From Pseudoalteromonas piratica (GTDB taxonomy: Bacteria; Pseudomonadota; Gammaproteobacteria; Enterobacterales; Alteromonadaceae), in the NCBI RefSeq assembly GCF_000788395.1, contig NZ_CP009888.1:1-64000 (forward strand): a DNA stretch of 64,000 nt. The letters are read 5' to 3'. The notes under the pieces were generated by a model. That model had not been told where the DNA came from and searched no databases. It saw only the letters and a list, made by a program, of their open reading frames with translations. Below are positions 48,410-58,539 of the stretch, piece by piece. Made by a program: the position numbers and the translations under genes. Position 1 is the stretch's first letter. Every line of letters begins with the position of its first letter.

Positions 48410-49213
48410 ATGCATCCAATGTTAAACATTGCGGTTCGCGCTGCGCGAAATGCAGGTAAAGTTATTCTTCAGAAATTTGAAGAGAAAGATAAAGTTGAAG
48501 TACTTCAAAAAGGTAGCAACGACTTTGTAACTAACGTAGACAAAGACGCGGAAGCAATGATTCGCGACACGATTTTAAAGTCTTACCCTAAGCATAGCAT
48601 TGTAGGCGAAGAGCTAGGTCAACAACTTGGCAGCGACGCTGATTACCTTTGGGTTATCGATCCACTTGATGGCACAACTAACTTCATCAAGGGCATTCCA
48701 CACTTCGCAGTATCAATTGCATTAAAAGTTAAAGGCCGTACTGAGCAAGCGGTAGTTTACGATCCGATCCGTGGTGAGCTATTCACTGCAACTCGTGGTC
48801 AAGGCGCGCAACTTAACAGCAAGCGTATTCGTGTAAATAAAGCTACTGACTTGTCAGGAACTGTGTTAGCGACAGGCTTCCCATTCAAGCAAAAGCATCA
48901 CATTGAAGAATATATGAATGCATTCAGTGCGTTATTTGTTCACACAGCTGATATGCGTCGTGCTGGTTCTGCAGCGCTAGATTTAGCATATGTTGCTGCG
49001 GGCCGTGTTGATGGCTTCTTCGAAATTGGTTTAAAACCTTGGGATACAGCTGCAGGTCAACTACTTGTTAAAGAAGCGGGTGGTTTGGTAACTGACTTTG
49101 CTGGCGGCAACAACCAAGATAAGTCAGGTAATATTGTATGTGGTGCGCCAAAACTTGCACAAGCGATTGTGAAAGAGCTTCGCCCACATTTAAGCGATGC
49201 ATTACTTAAATAA
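48410..49213 (+). CDS. suhB: Inositol-1-monophosphatase family protein
   Basis: A 267-residue metal-dependent phosphatase. The metal-binding motifs are VGEELG, WVIDPLDGTTNFIKG and KPWDTAAGQLLVKEAGG. In E. coli SuhB also joins the ribosomal antitermination complex. It lies opposite trmJ, the classical neighbour, after a 252-bp gap with no gene. Terminator downstream. Confidence 0.95.
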   Translation: MHPMLNIAVRAARNAGKVILQKFEEKDKVEVLQKGSNDFVTNVDKDAEAMIRDTILKSYPKHSIVGEELGQQLGSDADYLWVIDPLDGTTNFIKGIPHFAVSIALKVKGRTEQAVVYDPIRGELFTATRGQGAQLNSKRIRVNKATDLSGTVLATGFPFKQKHHIEEYMNAFSALFVHTADMRRAGSAALDLAYVAAGRVDGFFEIGLKPWDTAAGQLLVKEAGGLVTDFAGGNNQDKSGNIVCGAPKLAQAIVKELRPHLSDALLK

Positions 49214-49237
49214 TCGCAGGTTTTAATTAGGTTTTAT

Positions 49238-49268
49238 AATAAGGAAGCAAATTGCTTCCTTATTTTTT
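49238..49268. terminator. Bidirectional terminator
   Basis: A 13-bp stem AATAAGGAAGCAA/TTGCTTCCTTATT is followed by a T-run. It ends suhB; the stop of the convergent binding-protein gene lies within its right arm. Confidence 0.88.
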
Positions 49269-50099
49269 GTACCACAGTAATGTGTTATCTAATATTGCTC
49301 GATTAGGAAAGTAATCGTTCTCGAGTAAATGTGATTGCCTTGTTTCAAGCTTGAGCTTAGATAGCGTCTCAGCAAAGTAGTCATCAAACAATTTATCAAA
49401 ACGACCATCAGCTATCATTTTCATTAAGCCCTTTTCTAACGCACTGGCTAGTTCAGCTTTATCATTATTAACAAAAAAATAAAACGCCGCTGGGTAAGTG
49501 AAAAGGTGTTGCTGCTCAATACTTAATCCTAAGCGCTTAAATCTCTCGAGCTCATCCTGAATTTCAATGACAGAGCGGGGAAAATAATCAACCTGACCAC
49601 GTGAAAGCACTGTAAACATGGCACGATAATTTGCTGAGGGTTTTACTCGGTAATCATTTTGCGCCAGTATCTTAGTGTCTGGCCAATCATGTCCTTGTAT
49701 TGCTGTAAGTTGCTTTAATTGCTCTGTACTTAAAGAGCTAAACTCGGGCTGTCTGTTTGCTTGGATTAAAGCTATACGCTTACCGATTAAACCTTTAAAA
49801 ATAGGCACATGAATTGCTGTTGCAATTGTTTCGCGATCAGGGCTTGTCATGCCCCAATGAATATCCACATCGCCTTTGCTTAATTTGAGCAGTGTACGCT
49901 GCTGGTGAGGATGCACTGGCACATGCGTTAATTTATAAGCACTTTTAGGCAATGCTTCTTCTAATAAGCTCACAATATAATGATCACGAGGATACAACTC
50001 ACGCTGCTCTTTGGCTACCTTGACAACTTCCAATGCCTCAGTGGAATAAGCGAAAAGAAAAAGCAAAAAAGAGACACAAGATACTCGCGATAAAATCAT
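49260..50099 (-). CDS. Periplasmic binding protein, amino-acid type (SBP_bac_3), stand-alone
   Basis: A 279-residue exported protein with signal MILSRVSCVSFLLFLFAYST and a family-3 binding fold (VSLLEEALPKSAYKLTHVPV, LKLSKGDVDIHWGMTSPDRE, GKRIALIQANRQ). No transporter genes are adjacent. It lies 89 nt after the EAL-CBS-GGDEF gene on the same strand, which allows co-transcription and suggests a periplasmic sensing role, though no membrane partner is seen. Similar stand-alone proteins occur twice more in this window. Confidence 0.75.
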   Translation of the reverse strand: MILSRVSCVSFLLFLFAYSTEALEVVKVAKEQRELYPRDHYIVSLLEEALPKSAYKLTHVPVHPHQQRTLLKLSKGDVDIHWGMTSPDRETIATAIHVPIFKGLIGKRIALIQANRQPEFSSLSTEQLKQLTAIQGHDWPDTKILAQNDYRVKPSANYRAMFTVLSRGQVDYFPRSVIEIQDELERFKRLGLSIEQQHLFTYPAAFYFFVNNDKAELASALEKGLMKMIADGRFDKLFDDYFAETLSKLKLETRQSHLLENDYFPNRAILDNTLLWYKK

Positions 50100-50188
50100 A
50101 TTACTTGCCTTTACATGCTCAAGTAATAATAAGTTAAAACAACTTGTTGATGAGGTAAAGCAATTGTTTTACACCTCATCCATGCATG

Positions 50189-51973
50189 TCATTTGGCAAC
50201 AGGTAAGCGCACTATTGCCATCGCTGGCCGGCGTCGTTTACAAATAAATAGATGACTTTTAACAAAGCGCTTTGCTTCTTTTTTTGCATCGGTAGCAAGT
50301 GCAGCAACTTGATGGCTATTTTCGCAATGTTCTACGTCAGGGTTTACTAAGCCTATCGACAACGTTAGCAGAGGTACAAATTTCTTTTCACCTTCGCGGT
50401 TTGTAGCCCAATAACCACCCGCAGCAACATGCTCAGGTGTGAAATAAGCTTTTACAGCAAATTCAAATTCCGTAATAATTTGTTGGCACAAAGATTCCCC
50501 AATGCCACTTGGGCAGACCAACATAAAATCATCGCCACCAATGTGCCCGATAAAGCAGTCTTTGCGATTGCACACACGACGACATATTTCGGCCAGTAGT
50601 TTTATTACCATATCACCACTGGCATAGCCATAAAGGTCGTTAAACTGTTTAAAGTGGTTTAAATCGATATACGCAAGTTCAAAGTTTTGTTTTGCATTTA
50701 AACGTCGCTCGATGTTGTCGTTGATTGCCACATTGCCCGGCAACATGGTCAGAGGGTTTGCATGCTGCGCATTTTTAATTTTTTCATCAGTAATATGTTT
50801 TAAAATATCGCGAATGGGCACCACACCTAAATAAACACTTTCCTGCGTAACAATAATATAGCGGCGAATATCAAAATCTGAGTCCGTAATTTTTTGACTT
50901 ACCGAGTCTAACGCTGTCAATCGATCCACAACTAGTGGCTGGCTATCCATAATTTCAGTAACTGAATGCTTAGCATGAAGTGCTGCCCCATAAGTAGATG
51001 AGAAAATTTCCGACAATTGATCGCGATGTAAAATACCTATCGGACGGTCATCTTGATTCAATACAACTAAGCTTTGCAACTGTTTATCCTGCTCAAAGTA
51101 TTGCTTTGCTTTGCCACAATTTGTGGTTGCTAAAATTGATTGCTGACTAATGAGTAAATTACCAATGTAGCGAGCATAGTTTTGCGTATTTCGAGGAATA
51201 TCAACAAGCTTTTGTGCTGCAATGCATTCATCAAAGCTTTGACAAGGAGAAATAGACGGTCGCTCTAATAAAAAGCCTTGGGCTAACTCAACCCCTAAAT
51301 TTTTTAATAATTCAAGCTCTTGTGTGCGCTCGATACCCTCAGCAATAACACGGGTATTGGTGATTTTTGCAAGTTCTAAAATCGACCTTAAAAACTCTTT
51401 TTTAACCACACTTTTATCACAGTGATCAATAAAGTAACGGTCAATCTTTACAATATCAGGTTTTAATTCAGACCATTGTTTTAAACCACTATAACCAGAA
51501 CCAAAATCATCAATGGCGATATGTAGCCCTAAATCGCGATAATGTTTGATTGCTTCAAACAGCAGATCATTTTCACAAAGTGGTTCACGCTCAGTGATTT
51601 CAATCACAACACGTGACGTTGGCAAGTTGTGTTTTGCTAATAAATGTAATGTTTCCCCTTTGGGGTGTGTTGCTTGCAGCAAAGTCGTAGGGCTAACATT
51701 GATAAAAAGCTTGCCAGGCAGGCCTTGATTAACAAAGTTTTCAATGGCTTTTTCACGACACAAGAGTTCAAGTTCGGAAAGGCAACCATCTTTTTCGGCT
51801 TGTTCAAAAAGGGCTAGAGGATTGAATAAACTTGAGTTTTCTGGACCACGTGAAAGCGCTTCGTAGCCAAGTACCGTTTCTTTTTCAATATCCAGAATGG
51901 GTTGGAACAGCGTCGTGATCAGGCGTTCAGACAGTATTGCTTTTAAGCTGTTTGATTGTTTCAAGTTTTGCAT
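50189..51973 (-). CDS. EAL-CBS-GGDEF c-di-GMP protein
   Basis: A 594-residue cytoplasmic protein with the order EAL (about 10-245), CBS pair (about 265-385), GGDEF (about 400-575). The EAL motifs look intact: LGYEALSRGP, VIEITEREP, DDFGSGYSGL, KIDRYFI. The GGDEF signature is IGGDDF, where Asp replaces Glu; GGDDF may still be active or may bind GTP as a regulator. The CBS pair (GILHRDQLSEIFSSTYGAAL, IIVTQESVYLGVVPIRDILK) probably senses an adenine nucleotide. The start at 51973 is the natural Met. It is probably a phosphodiesterase under metabolic control. Confidence 0.85.
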   Translation of the reverse strand: MQNLKQSNSLKAILSERLITTLFQPILDIEKETVLGYEALSRGPENSSLFNPLALFEQAEKDGCLSELELLCREKAIENFVNQGLPGKLFINVSPTTLLQATHPKGETLHLLAKHNLPTSRVVIEITEREPLCENDLLFEAIKHYRDLGLHIAIDDFGSGYSGLKQWSELKPDIVKIDRYFIDHCDKSVVKKEFLRSILELAKITNTRVIAEGIERTQELELLKNLGVELAQGFLLERPSISPCQSFDECIAAQKLVDIPRNTQNYARYIGNLLISQQSILATTNCGKAKQYFEQDKQLQSLVVLNQDDRPIGILHRDQLSEIFSSTYGAALHAKHSVTEIMDSQPLVVDRLTALDSVSQKITDSDFDIRRYIIVTQESVYLGVVPIRDILKHITDEKIKNAQHANPLTMLPGNVAINDNIERRLNAKQNFELAYIDLNHFKQFNDLYGYASGDMVIKLLAEICRRVCNRKDCFIGHIGGDDFMLVCPSGIGESLCQQIITEFEFAVKAYFTPEHVAAGGYWATNREGEKKFVPLLTLSIGLVNPDVEHCENSHQVAALATDAKKEAKRFVKSHLFICKRRRPAMAIVRLPVAK

Positions 51974-52044
51974 AATTCACCTCTTTACGGATGGCGAATA
52001 TAGCAATTGATAGTGACAAAAATATGTCAGAAACTAACTATCAG

Positions 52045-52084
52045 AAAAGGTTGTAATTTTTTCAATATAAAATCACAACCTTTT
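52045..52084 (-). terminator. Hairpin after the lipoprotein gene
   Basis: AAAAGGTTGT/ACAACCTTTT pair across 20 nt, with AT-rich inner flanks. The minus-strand arm ends in UUUU, suiting termination of the lipoprotein gene. Confidence 0.6.
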
Positions 52085-52093
52085 GAATTTAAT

Positions 52094-52624
52094 TTAGTTT
52101 AAAGCTTTTTCAACCTGTGAAAAATGTGCAATAACTTCGATGATTTCGAGCTCGGCACTAGCACGCATTTCGCTGTCTTTGATGCCCATTGTTGCCATTG
52201 CTTGCACAGTTGCAGGATGCACTAACAAGTCTTTAGCATGATAACAGTTCGGGTCATCAAAGGTCGGTAGTTTACCATCTTCATGATAACCTGATTCAAT
52301 TTCTGCCAAAGGCAGTGTCGGTATAATGTCTGCTGCGTTATTAAGTGCCGTTAAATAGTCATTACATTTTGGGTGCTTAACAATAAACTGCGAAATAATC
52401 TGTTTTGAATTCGCAACTAATGCAGCAGATTTTTGAACAATATCAGCGTCAGGCTTTTCAGCTTTTATCATTGCTACCAGCTCTTTTGCACCTGCTTTAT
52501 AAGCAGCTAACTCTTGGTTAATAGCTGGCGCTTCAGCCACTACCTCTGCGTTTGTTTGTTTCTCTCCACATGCTGTTAACAGTGATGCGGCCATGAGAGA
52601 AACCAAAACAGATAACTTTTTCAT
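52094..52624 (-). CDS. Putative lipoprotein
   Basis: A 176-residue protein starting MKKLSVLVSLMAASLLTACG with lipobox LTAC. The start at 52624 gives a normal signal peptide; a longer version is unlikely. The mature part is mainly helical, with two or three cysteines (IVKHPKCNDYL, FDDPNCYHAKDLLVHPATV). I do not recognise the family. It is separate from the sec genes, as a terminator lies between. Confidence 0.75.
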   Translation of the reverse strand: MKKLSVLVSLMAASLLTACGEKQTNAEVVAEAPAINQELAAYKAGAKELVAMIKAEKPDADIVQKSAALVANSKQIISQFIVKHPKCNDYLTALNNAADIIPTLPLAEIESGYHEDGKLPTFDDPNCYHAKDLLVHPATVQAMATMGIKDSEMRASAELEIIEVIAHFSQVEKALN

Positions 52625-52677
52625 CTTAATGCCTTTGAGAATGTTTATCATTTTCAGTAATAATACTAAAGACAAAA

Positions 52678-52707
52678 AAAAAGACCAGCTCTAACACCGG
52701 TCTTTTT
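52678..52707 (-). terminator. Terminator of the secDF operon
   Basis: AAAAAGACC/GGTCTTTTT stem, loop of 12 nt, with an A-run at 52674-52682 that gives the U-tract on the minus strand after secF. Confidence 0.85.
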
Positions 52708-52734
52708 CAGAATTATTACAAAATTACCAAATAA

Positions 52735-53676
52735 TTATGGCATATTGTCAAATTCAGCACCTTCTTTCTCAACTTCTTCAGGGATCAAATCTTCTTTGCT
52801 GATGCCCATCATGACGGCAACCGAGCTGGCTACGTATACAGATGAGTAAGTACCAATAAATACACCAAACAGAAGTGCTGTTGCAAAACCATGAATAGTT
52901 TCGCCGCCCCACACAAATAGTGCAACAAGTACTAAGATAGTTGTGATTGATGTTACTAACGTACGGTTTAACGTTTGAGTTAGTGAAATATCAACAATTT
53001 CAATGGTATCGTCGATGCGGATTTTACGGAAGTTTTCACGAATACGGTCAGATACAACAATCGTATCATTAAGTGAATAACCAATAACCGCCAGTACCGC
53101 CGCAAGTACGGTTAAGTCAAACGGTAGCCCTAAAATTGAGAAAAGACCTACGGTTAACAGCACATCGTGCGCAAGCGCCGCTACTGCACCAATCGCAAAA
53201 CGCCATTCAAAGCGCAGTGCTACATAAAGCAAGATACAAATTAGCGCCGTTAGCATTGCTAAGCCACCTTGCTCTTTAAGGTCTTCACCAACACTTGGAC
53301 CAACGAATTCAATTGAGCGAATCTCAACTTGTTGACCGGCTTGCTCTAAAATATCAAGCACTTGGTTACTGATCATATCAGCCTTTTCGCCTTCACGCGG
53401 TTCAAGACGAATTTTTACGTCTTTACTCGAACCAAACAGCTGCACCTGAGCATCAGGGAAACCATTTTCATGAAGCGCTGAACGCACAACTTTAAGATCA
53501 GCTGCTTGCTCAAAACCCACTTCCACCGTCGTACCACCGGTGAAATCTAAACCAAAGTTCATGCCTTTGGTAAAAAACGAAACAAATGAAGCTAGGATCA
53601 ACAGTGTTGAAATTGTCATTGCGATTTTACGCAATGACATAAACTTAAGTGTTTCATTTAACTTTAATAACTGCAT
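52735..53676 (-). CDS. secF: Protein translocase subunit SecF
   Basis: A 313-residue inner-membrane protein with about six helices and a periplasmic P1 domain. The RND-type helix carries LAAVLAVIGYSLNDTIVVSD. ATG at 53676 is preferred to the GTG immediately before it since GGAGAG lies 7 nt upstream. SecDF uses proton motive force to finish Sec translocation. It lies 9 nt after secD. Confidence 0.95.
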   Translation of the reverse strand: MQLLKLNETLKFMSLRKIAMTISTLLILASFVSFFTKGMNFGLDFTGGTTVEVGFEQAADLKVVRSALHENGFPDAQVQLFGSSKDVKIRLEPREGEKADMISNQVLDILEQAGQQVEIRSIEFVGPSVGEDLKEQGGLAMLTALICILLYVALRFEWRFAIGAVAALAHDVLLTVGLFSILGLPFDLTVLAAVLAVIGYSLNDTIVVSDRIRENFRKIRIDDTIEIVDISLTQTLNRTLVTSITTILVLVALFVWGGETIHGFATALLFGVFIGTYSSVYVASSVAVMMGISKEDLIPEEVEKEGAEFDNMP

Positions 53677-53685
53677 CACACTCTC

Positions 53686-55545
53686 CTAGATAGATAACTT
53701 CTCAATGCGCTTACCACCAAGTAACGCGTTAACAATTGCACGCGTACCAACAATAGCAGTGAACATTGACGTTACAATACCGATAGCAAGAGTGATTGCG
53801 AATCCTTGAATAGGACCTGTACCAATAGCATACAAAATCACAGCGGCAATTAAGGTTGTGATATTAGCATCAAAGATGGTGCTAAATGCACTGTCATAAC
53901 CATGGTGAATCGCTTGCTGTGGGCTTCGGCCATCGGCTAATTCTTCACGAATACGCTCAAAGATAAGTACGTTAGCATCAACTGCCATACCTACGGTAAG
54001 TACAATACCTGCAATACCAGGTAAGGTGAGTGTTGCACCTGCAAGTACAGACATTGCACCAACAATCAACACAAGGTTTAAGCCCAATGCAATATTTGCG
54101 ATTAAACCAAAGCCTTTGTAGTAAAGCAGCATAAATACCAGTACGAAAATAAAGCCAAGTACTACTGCTGTAATACCTTTCTCAACGTTTTCTGCACCCA
54201 TGCTTGGACCAATGGTACTTTCAGCAACAATTTGAATTGGCGCTACAAGTGCACCGGCACGCAACATTTCAGATAAATGTTGTGCTTTTGCTGGTGTATC
54301 AATACCGGTAATTTGGAAACGACGACCTAAACGTTCGTTGATTGTTGCTTGGTTAATCACTTCCTCATGTTTAATTGGCGGAAGCGCTTTACCATTTTCA
54401 TCAACCTTGCCCGATGGACGGTATTCGATAAACACAATCGCCATTAAGTTACCTACTTCATCTTTAGTAAATGCAGCCATTTTTGAGCCGCCTTTGCTAT
54501 CAAGCTGTAAGCTAACTTGTGGACGTTGATATTGGTCATAACCCGCTTGTGCGCCGGTAATATGAGAACCTTCAAGCATCACGCGCTTTTTAAGTAGTAC
54601 AGGGCGACCGAATTGGTCATTGATTACTTCTGAGCCCGGTGGCATACGGCCTGCTAACGCGTCACGTACGTCGTTGTCTTGGTCAACCATGCGTAGTTCA
54701 AGCGTTGCTGCAGAACCTAAAATTTCTTTTGCACGTGCAGGGTCTTGAATACCTGGTAATTGAACTAAAATACGCTCTTTACCTTGGCGTTGAACGTTTG
54801 GTTCAGCCACACCAATTTGATTAATACGCTTGCGGATAATGATTAAGTTCTGAGAAATAGCGTAATCACGAATTTCTTTTAACTTCGCTTCAGTTAAACG
54901 CGCAGTAAACGCCAACTCATTGCTGCGGTCATCACGAAACTCAAGCGTTGGGTTGTTCTTTTGCAGATAGCTTTCCGCCGCATCTTTGTCTTCGCTATTG
55001 CGGAAAACAAGTTGCACACGATCTGCATTTGCTACTTCACGAATGCTGCGGTAGCGAATTTTCTGTTCACGTAAGTCAGAACGGAAATCTTGTTGCATTT
55101 GCTTCAGCTGGTTGTTGATCGCTGTTTGCATATCAACTTCCATCGTAAATTCAACACCACCACGTAAATCTAGACCTAACTTCATCGGCGCACCGCCCAA
55201 GTTTTCAAGCCATGCTGGCGTTGAAGGAGCAGAGTTAATCGCGGCGATATAGTTAGCGCCTAGGCTTTCGCTTAGTACGTCTTTCGCTTTTAATTGGGTT
55301 TCTACATCGTTAAAACGAATTAAGACTTGTTCATTTTCTAGTTTGATTGATTTAGCATCAAATCCATCTTTCGTTAAAACGTCTTTTACTTTGTCGAGGT
55401 CAGCAGTTTCAATCACTGCGCCCCGCGCACCTGAAATTTGTACGGCAGGATCGCTACCGTACATATTTGGTGCAGCGTAAAGCATACCGAGCAATACTAC
55501 TGCAACCACCATCAAGTACTTCCATAATGGGTACTTATTAATCAC
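53686..55545 (-). CDS. secD: Protein translocase subunit SecD
   Basis: A 619-residue inner-membrane protein, start GTG at 55545 ([20 protein letters not shown]) behind AAAGGAAC. The large periplasmic head lies between helix 1 and the RND-like helices, with [16 protein letters not shown] at its start. The proton-pathway helix is [20 protein letters not shown]. It couples with SecF. The order queA-tgt-yajC-secD-secF is the classical one. Confidence 0.95.
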   Translation of the reverse strand: MINKYPLWKYLMVVAVVLLGMLYAAPNMYGSDPAVQISGARGAVIETADLDKVKDVLTKDGFDAKSIKLENEQVLIRFNDVETQLKAKDVLSESLGANYIAAINSAPSTPAWLENLGGAPMKLGLDLRGGVEFTMEVDMQTAINNQLKQMQQDFRSDLREQKIRYRSIREVANADRVQLVFRNSEDKDAAESYLQKNNPTLEFRDDRSNELAFTARLTEAKLKEIRDYAISQNLIIIRKRINQIGVAEPNVQRQGKERILVQLPGIQDPARAKEILGSAATLELRMVDQDNDVRDALAGRMPPGSEVINDQFGRPVLLKKRVMLEGSHITGAQAGYDQYQRPQVSLQLDSKGGSKMAAFTKDEVGNLMAIVFIEYRPSGKVDENGKALPPIKHEEVINQATINERLGRRFQITGIDTPAKAQHLSEMLRAGALVAPIQIVAESTIGPSMGAENVEKGITAVVLGFIFVLVFMLLYYKGFGLIANIALGLNLVLIVGAMSVLAGATLTLPGIAGIVLTVGMAVDANVLIFERIREELADGRSPQQAIHHGYDSAFSTIFDANITTLIAAVILYAIGTGPIQGFAITLAIGIVTSMFTAIVGTRAIVNALLGGKRIEKLSI

Positions 55546-55560
55546 AACGTGTTCCTTTGA

Positions 55561-55896
55561 TTAAAGTGCTTTCATTGTGCCTTTAGGCAGCACAGCTGAA
55601 ATTGAACCTTTTTGCACAGTTACGTTAGCTTGGTCGTTAAGTGCAACTACAACAAAATCTTTGTCGTCAGATACTTTCACGATTTTACCAACTAAACCGC
55701 CAGCAGTTAGCACTTCATCACCTTTTGCCAATGCCGACATTAGGTTTTTATGCTCTTTAACACGCTTAGCCTGTGGACGGTAGATTAGGAAGTAAAATAC
55801 TAAACCGAAAATACCAAGCATGATTAGCATTTCCATACCACCACCTGCAGGTGGTGCACCAGCACTAGCATGCGCACTTGAGATAAATAAACTCAT
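55561..55896 (-). CDS. yajC: Sec translocon accessory YajC
   Basis: A 111-residue single-helix membrane protein. MLIMLGIFGLVFYFLIYRPQ is the conserved transmembrane segment, followed by KRVKEHKNLMSALAKGDEVL. A clear GAGGAA site lies 7 nt before the ATG. It is 15 nt upstream of secD and joins the SecDF complex. Confidence 0.95.
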   Translation of the reverse strand: MSLFISSAHASAGAPPAGGGMEMLIMLGIFGLVFYFLIYRPQAKRVKEHKNLMSALAKGDEVLTAGGLVGKIVKVSDDKDFVVVALNDQANVTVQKGSISAVLPKGTMKAL

Positions 55897-55918
55897 GGTT
55901 AATTCCTCTTAAATTTTA

Positions 55919-57145
<1,227 letters not shown>

Positions 57146-57203
57146 CTATGGATATAGGGATGAGATAACAGAAATAAAAGTGGAAAGTGACATTTACATG
57201 TAA

Positions 57204-57228
57204 AGCGATGTAACAGGGTTACATCGCT
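57204..57228 (-). terminator. Hairpin in the tgt-queA gap
   Basis: An 11-bp perfect stem AGCGATGTAAC/GTTACATCGCT with loop AGG lies after queA in the 202-bp gap to tgt. No strong T-tract follows, so partial termination or processing is possible. Confidence 0.55.
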
Positions 57229-57248
57229 AAGAATTTATAGCGCGTAGA

Positions 57249-58286
57249 TTAACTCTCTTTTTTCGTTAAGAACATCGCATCGCCATATGAGAAAAAGCGA
57301 TATTTTTCAGCTATCGCAGTTTGATAGGCATTCATAATATTGTCTTGACCCGCAAAGGCACTTACCAACATGATTAGCGTTGATTCTGGTAAGTGGAAGT
57401 TGGTGATCATGGCGTCGACAACTTGGAACTCATAACCTGGAAAGATAAAAATGTCCGTATCACCATAAAACGGGGCAAGCTCACCATCTGATTTCATCGC
57501 TGCTGACTCAAGTGAACGCATTGACGTGGTACCGACTGCAACTACACGGCCACCGCGTTCACGACACGCTTTAATTTGAGCAACCACTTGTTCTGGTACT
57601 TCGATGTACTCTGAGTGCATATGATGATCTTCAATTTTATCAACACGCACTGGTTGGAATGTACCAGCGCCGACATGCAAAGTGACAAAGCCTAAATCAA
57701 CCCCTTTTGCTTTTAATTTTTCAAGTAATGAATCATCAAAATGCAAACCCGCTGTTGGCGCAGCAACCGCCCCAGGCTTTTCACCATAAACAGTCTGATA
57801 GCGGTTACGGTCTTTTTCATTATCAGGGCGGTCAATGTATGGCGGAAGAGGCATATGACCAATGCGGTCTAGAATATCAAGCACGCCCTCTTCACCTTCA
57901 AACTTCAGTTCAAATAGTTCACCTTGGCGACCTTGCATTACCGCAGTTGCGCTCCCTTCTAAAATAAGCTCATTACCTACTTTAGGAGATTTATTGGCAC
58001 GCACATGCGCAAGCACTGTGTGTTTATCGACGACACGTTCAACTAACACTTCAACTTTACCACCTGATGTTTTTTGGCCAAACATACGCGCAGGAATAAC
58101 TTTCGTATTATTAAAAATAATCAGGTCGTTAGGATTAACAAAGTCCAATACATCAGCAAACGTATGGTGCGTAATTTCGCCACTATTACCTTCTAGTTTT
58201 AATAACCTACTTGCTGTGCGCTCTTCCATTGGAAAGCGAGCAATTAGTTCATCAGGTAATTCAAAGTTAAAATCAGCAACACGCAT
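57249..58286 (-). CDS. queA: S-adenosylmethionine:tRNA ribosyltransferase-isomerase
   Basis: QueA adds the ribosyl part of AdoMet to preQ1-tRNA on the queuosine pathway. The 345-residue enzyme starts [20 protein letters not shown] and carries [15 protein letters not shown] and [13 protein letters not shown], the family motifs. Its length matches the family (about 350). It is first of the queA-tgt-yajC-secDF set. The 253-bp upstream gap (58287-58539) has promoters but no gene I can support. Confidence 0.95.
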   Translation of the reverse strand: MRVADFNFELPDELIARFPMEERTASRLLKLEGNSGEITHHTFADVLDFVNPNDLIIFNNTKVIPARMFGQKTSGGKVEVLVERVVDKHTVLAHVRANKSPKVGNELILEGSATAVMQGRQGELFELKFEGEEGVLDILDRIGHMPLPPYIDRPDNEKDRNRYQTVYGEKPGAVAAPTAGLHFDDSLLEKLKAKGVDLGFVTLHVGAGTFQPVRVDKIEDHHMHSEYIEVPEQVVAQIKACRERGGRVVAVGTTSMRSLESAAMKSDGELAPFYGDTDIFIFPGYEFQVVDAMITNFHLPESTLIMLVSAFAGQDNIMNAYQTAIAEKYRFFSYGDAMFLTKKES

Positions 58287-58539
58287 CTAGTATTCTCACT
58301 TGGTTGTCAGTACTCAGGGGATACTTGGTTAAAGTCGCGCCGATTCTAGTGTTAGTAGTGATTTAAATCAAGGAAAACAGGCAGCACAAAATATAACCTA
58401 CTGTATTAAAAGAGATAGATTTTTGACCAAATTGAAATTGCCATTTTTACTTGAGTTAAACCCCTAAACTCGGTATCTTCTGGCATTTGAAAATCAACAT
58501 TACCATGGAGCGGTGAACTGATTTAGAGGTACAGTTTCA

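Noticed and set aside
57862..58290. 142-codon frame on the plus strand opposite queA
   Set aside because: Antisense shadow of a well-supported queA; Ser/Thr/Leu-rich composition typical of reversed coding frames.
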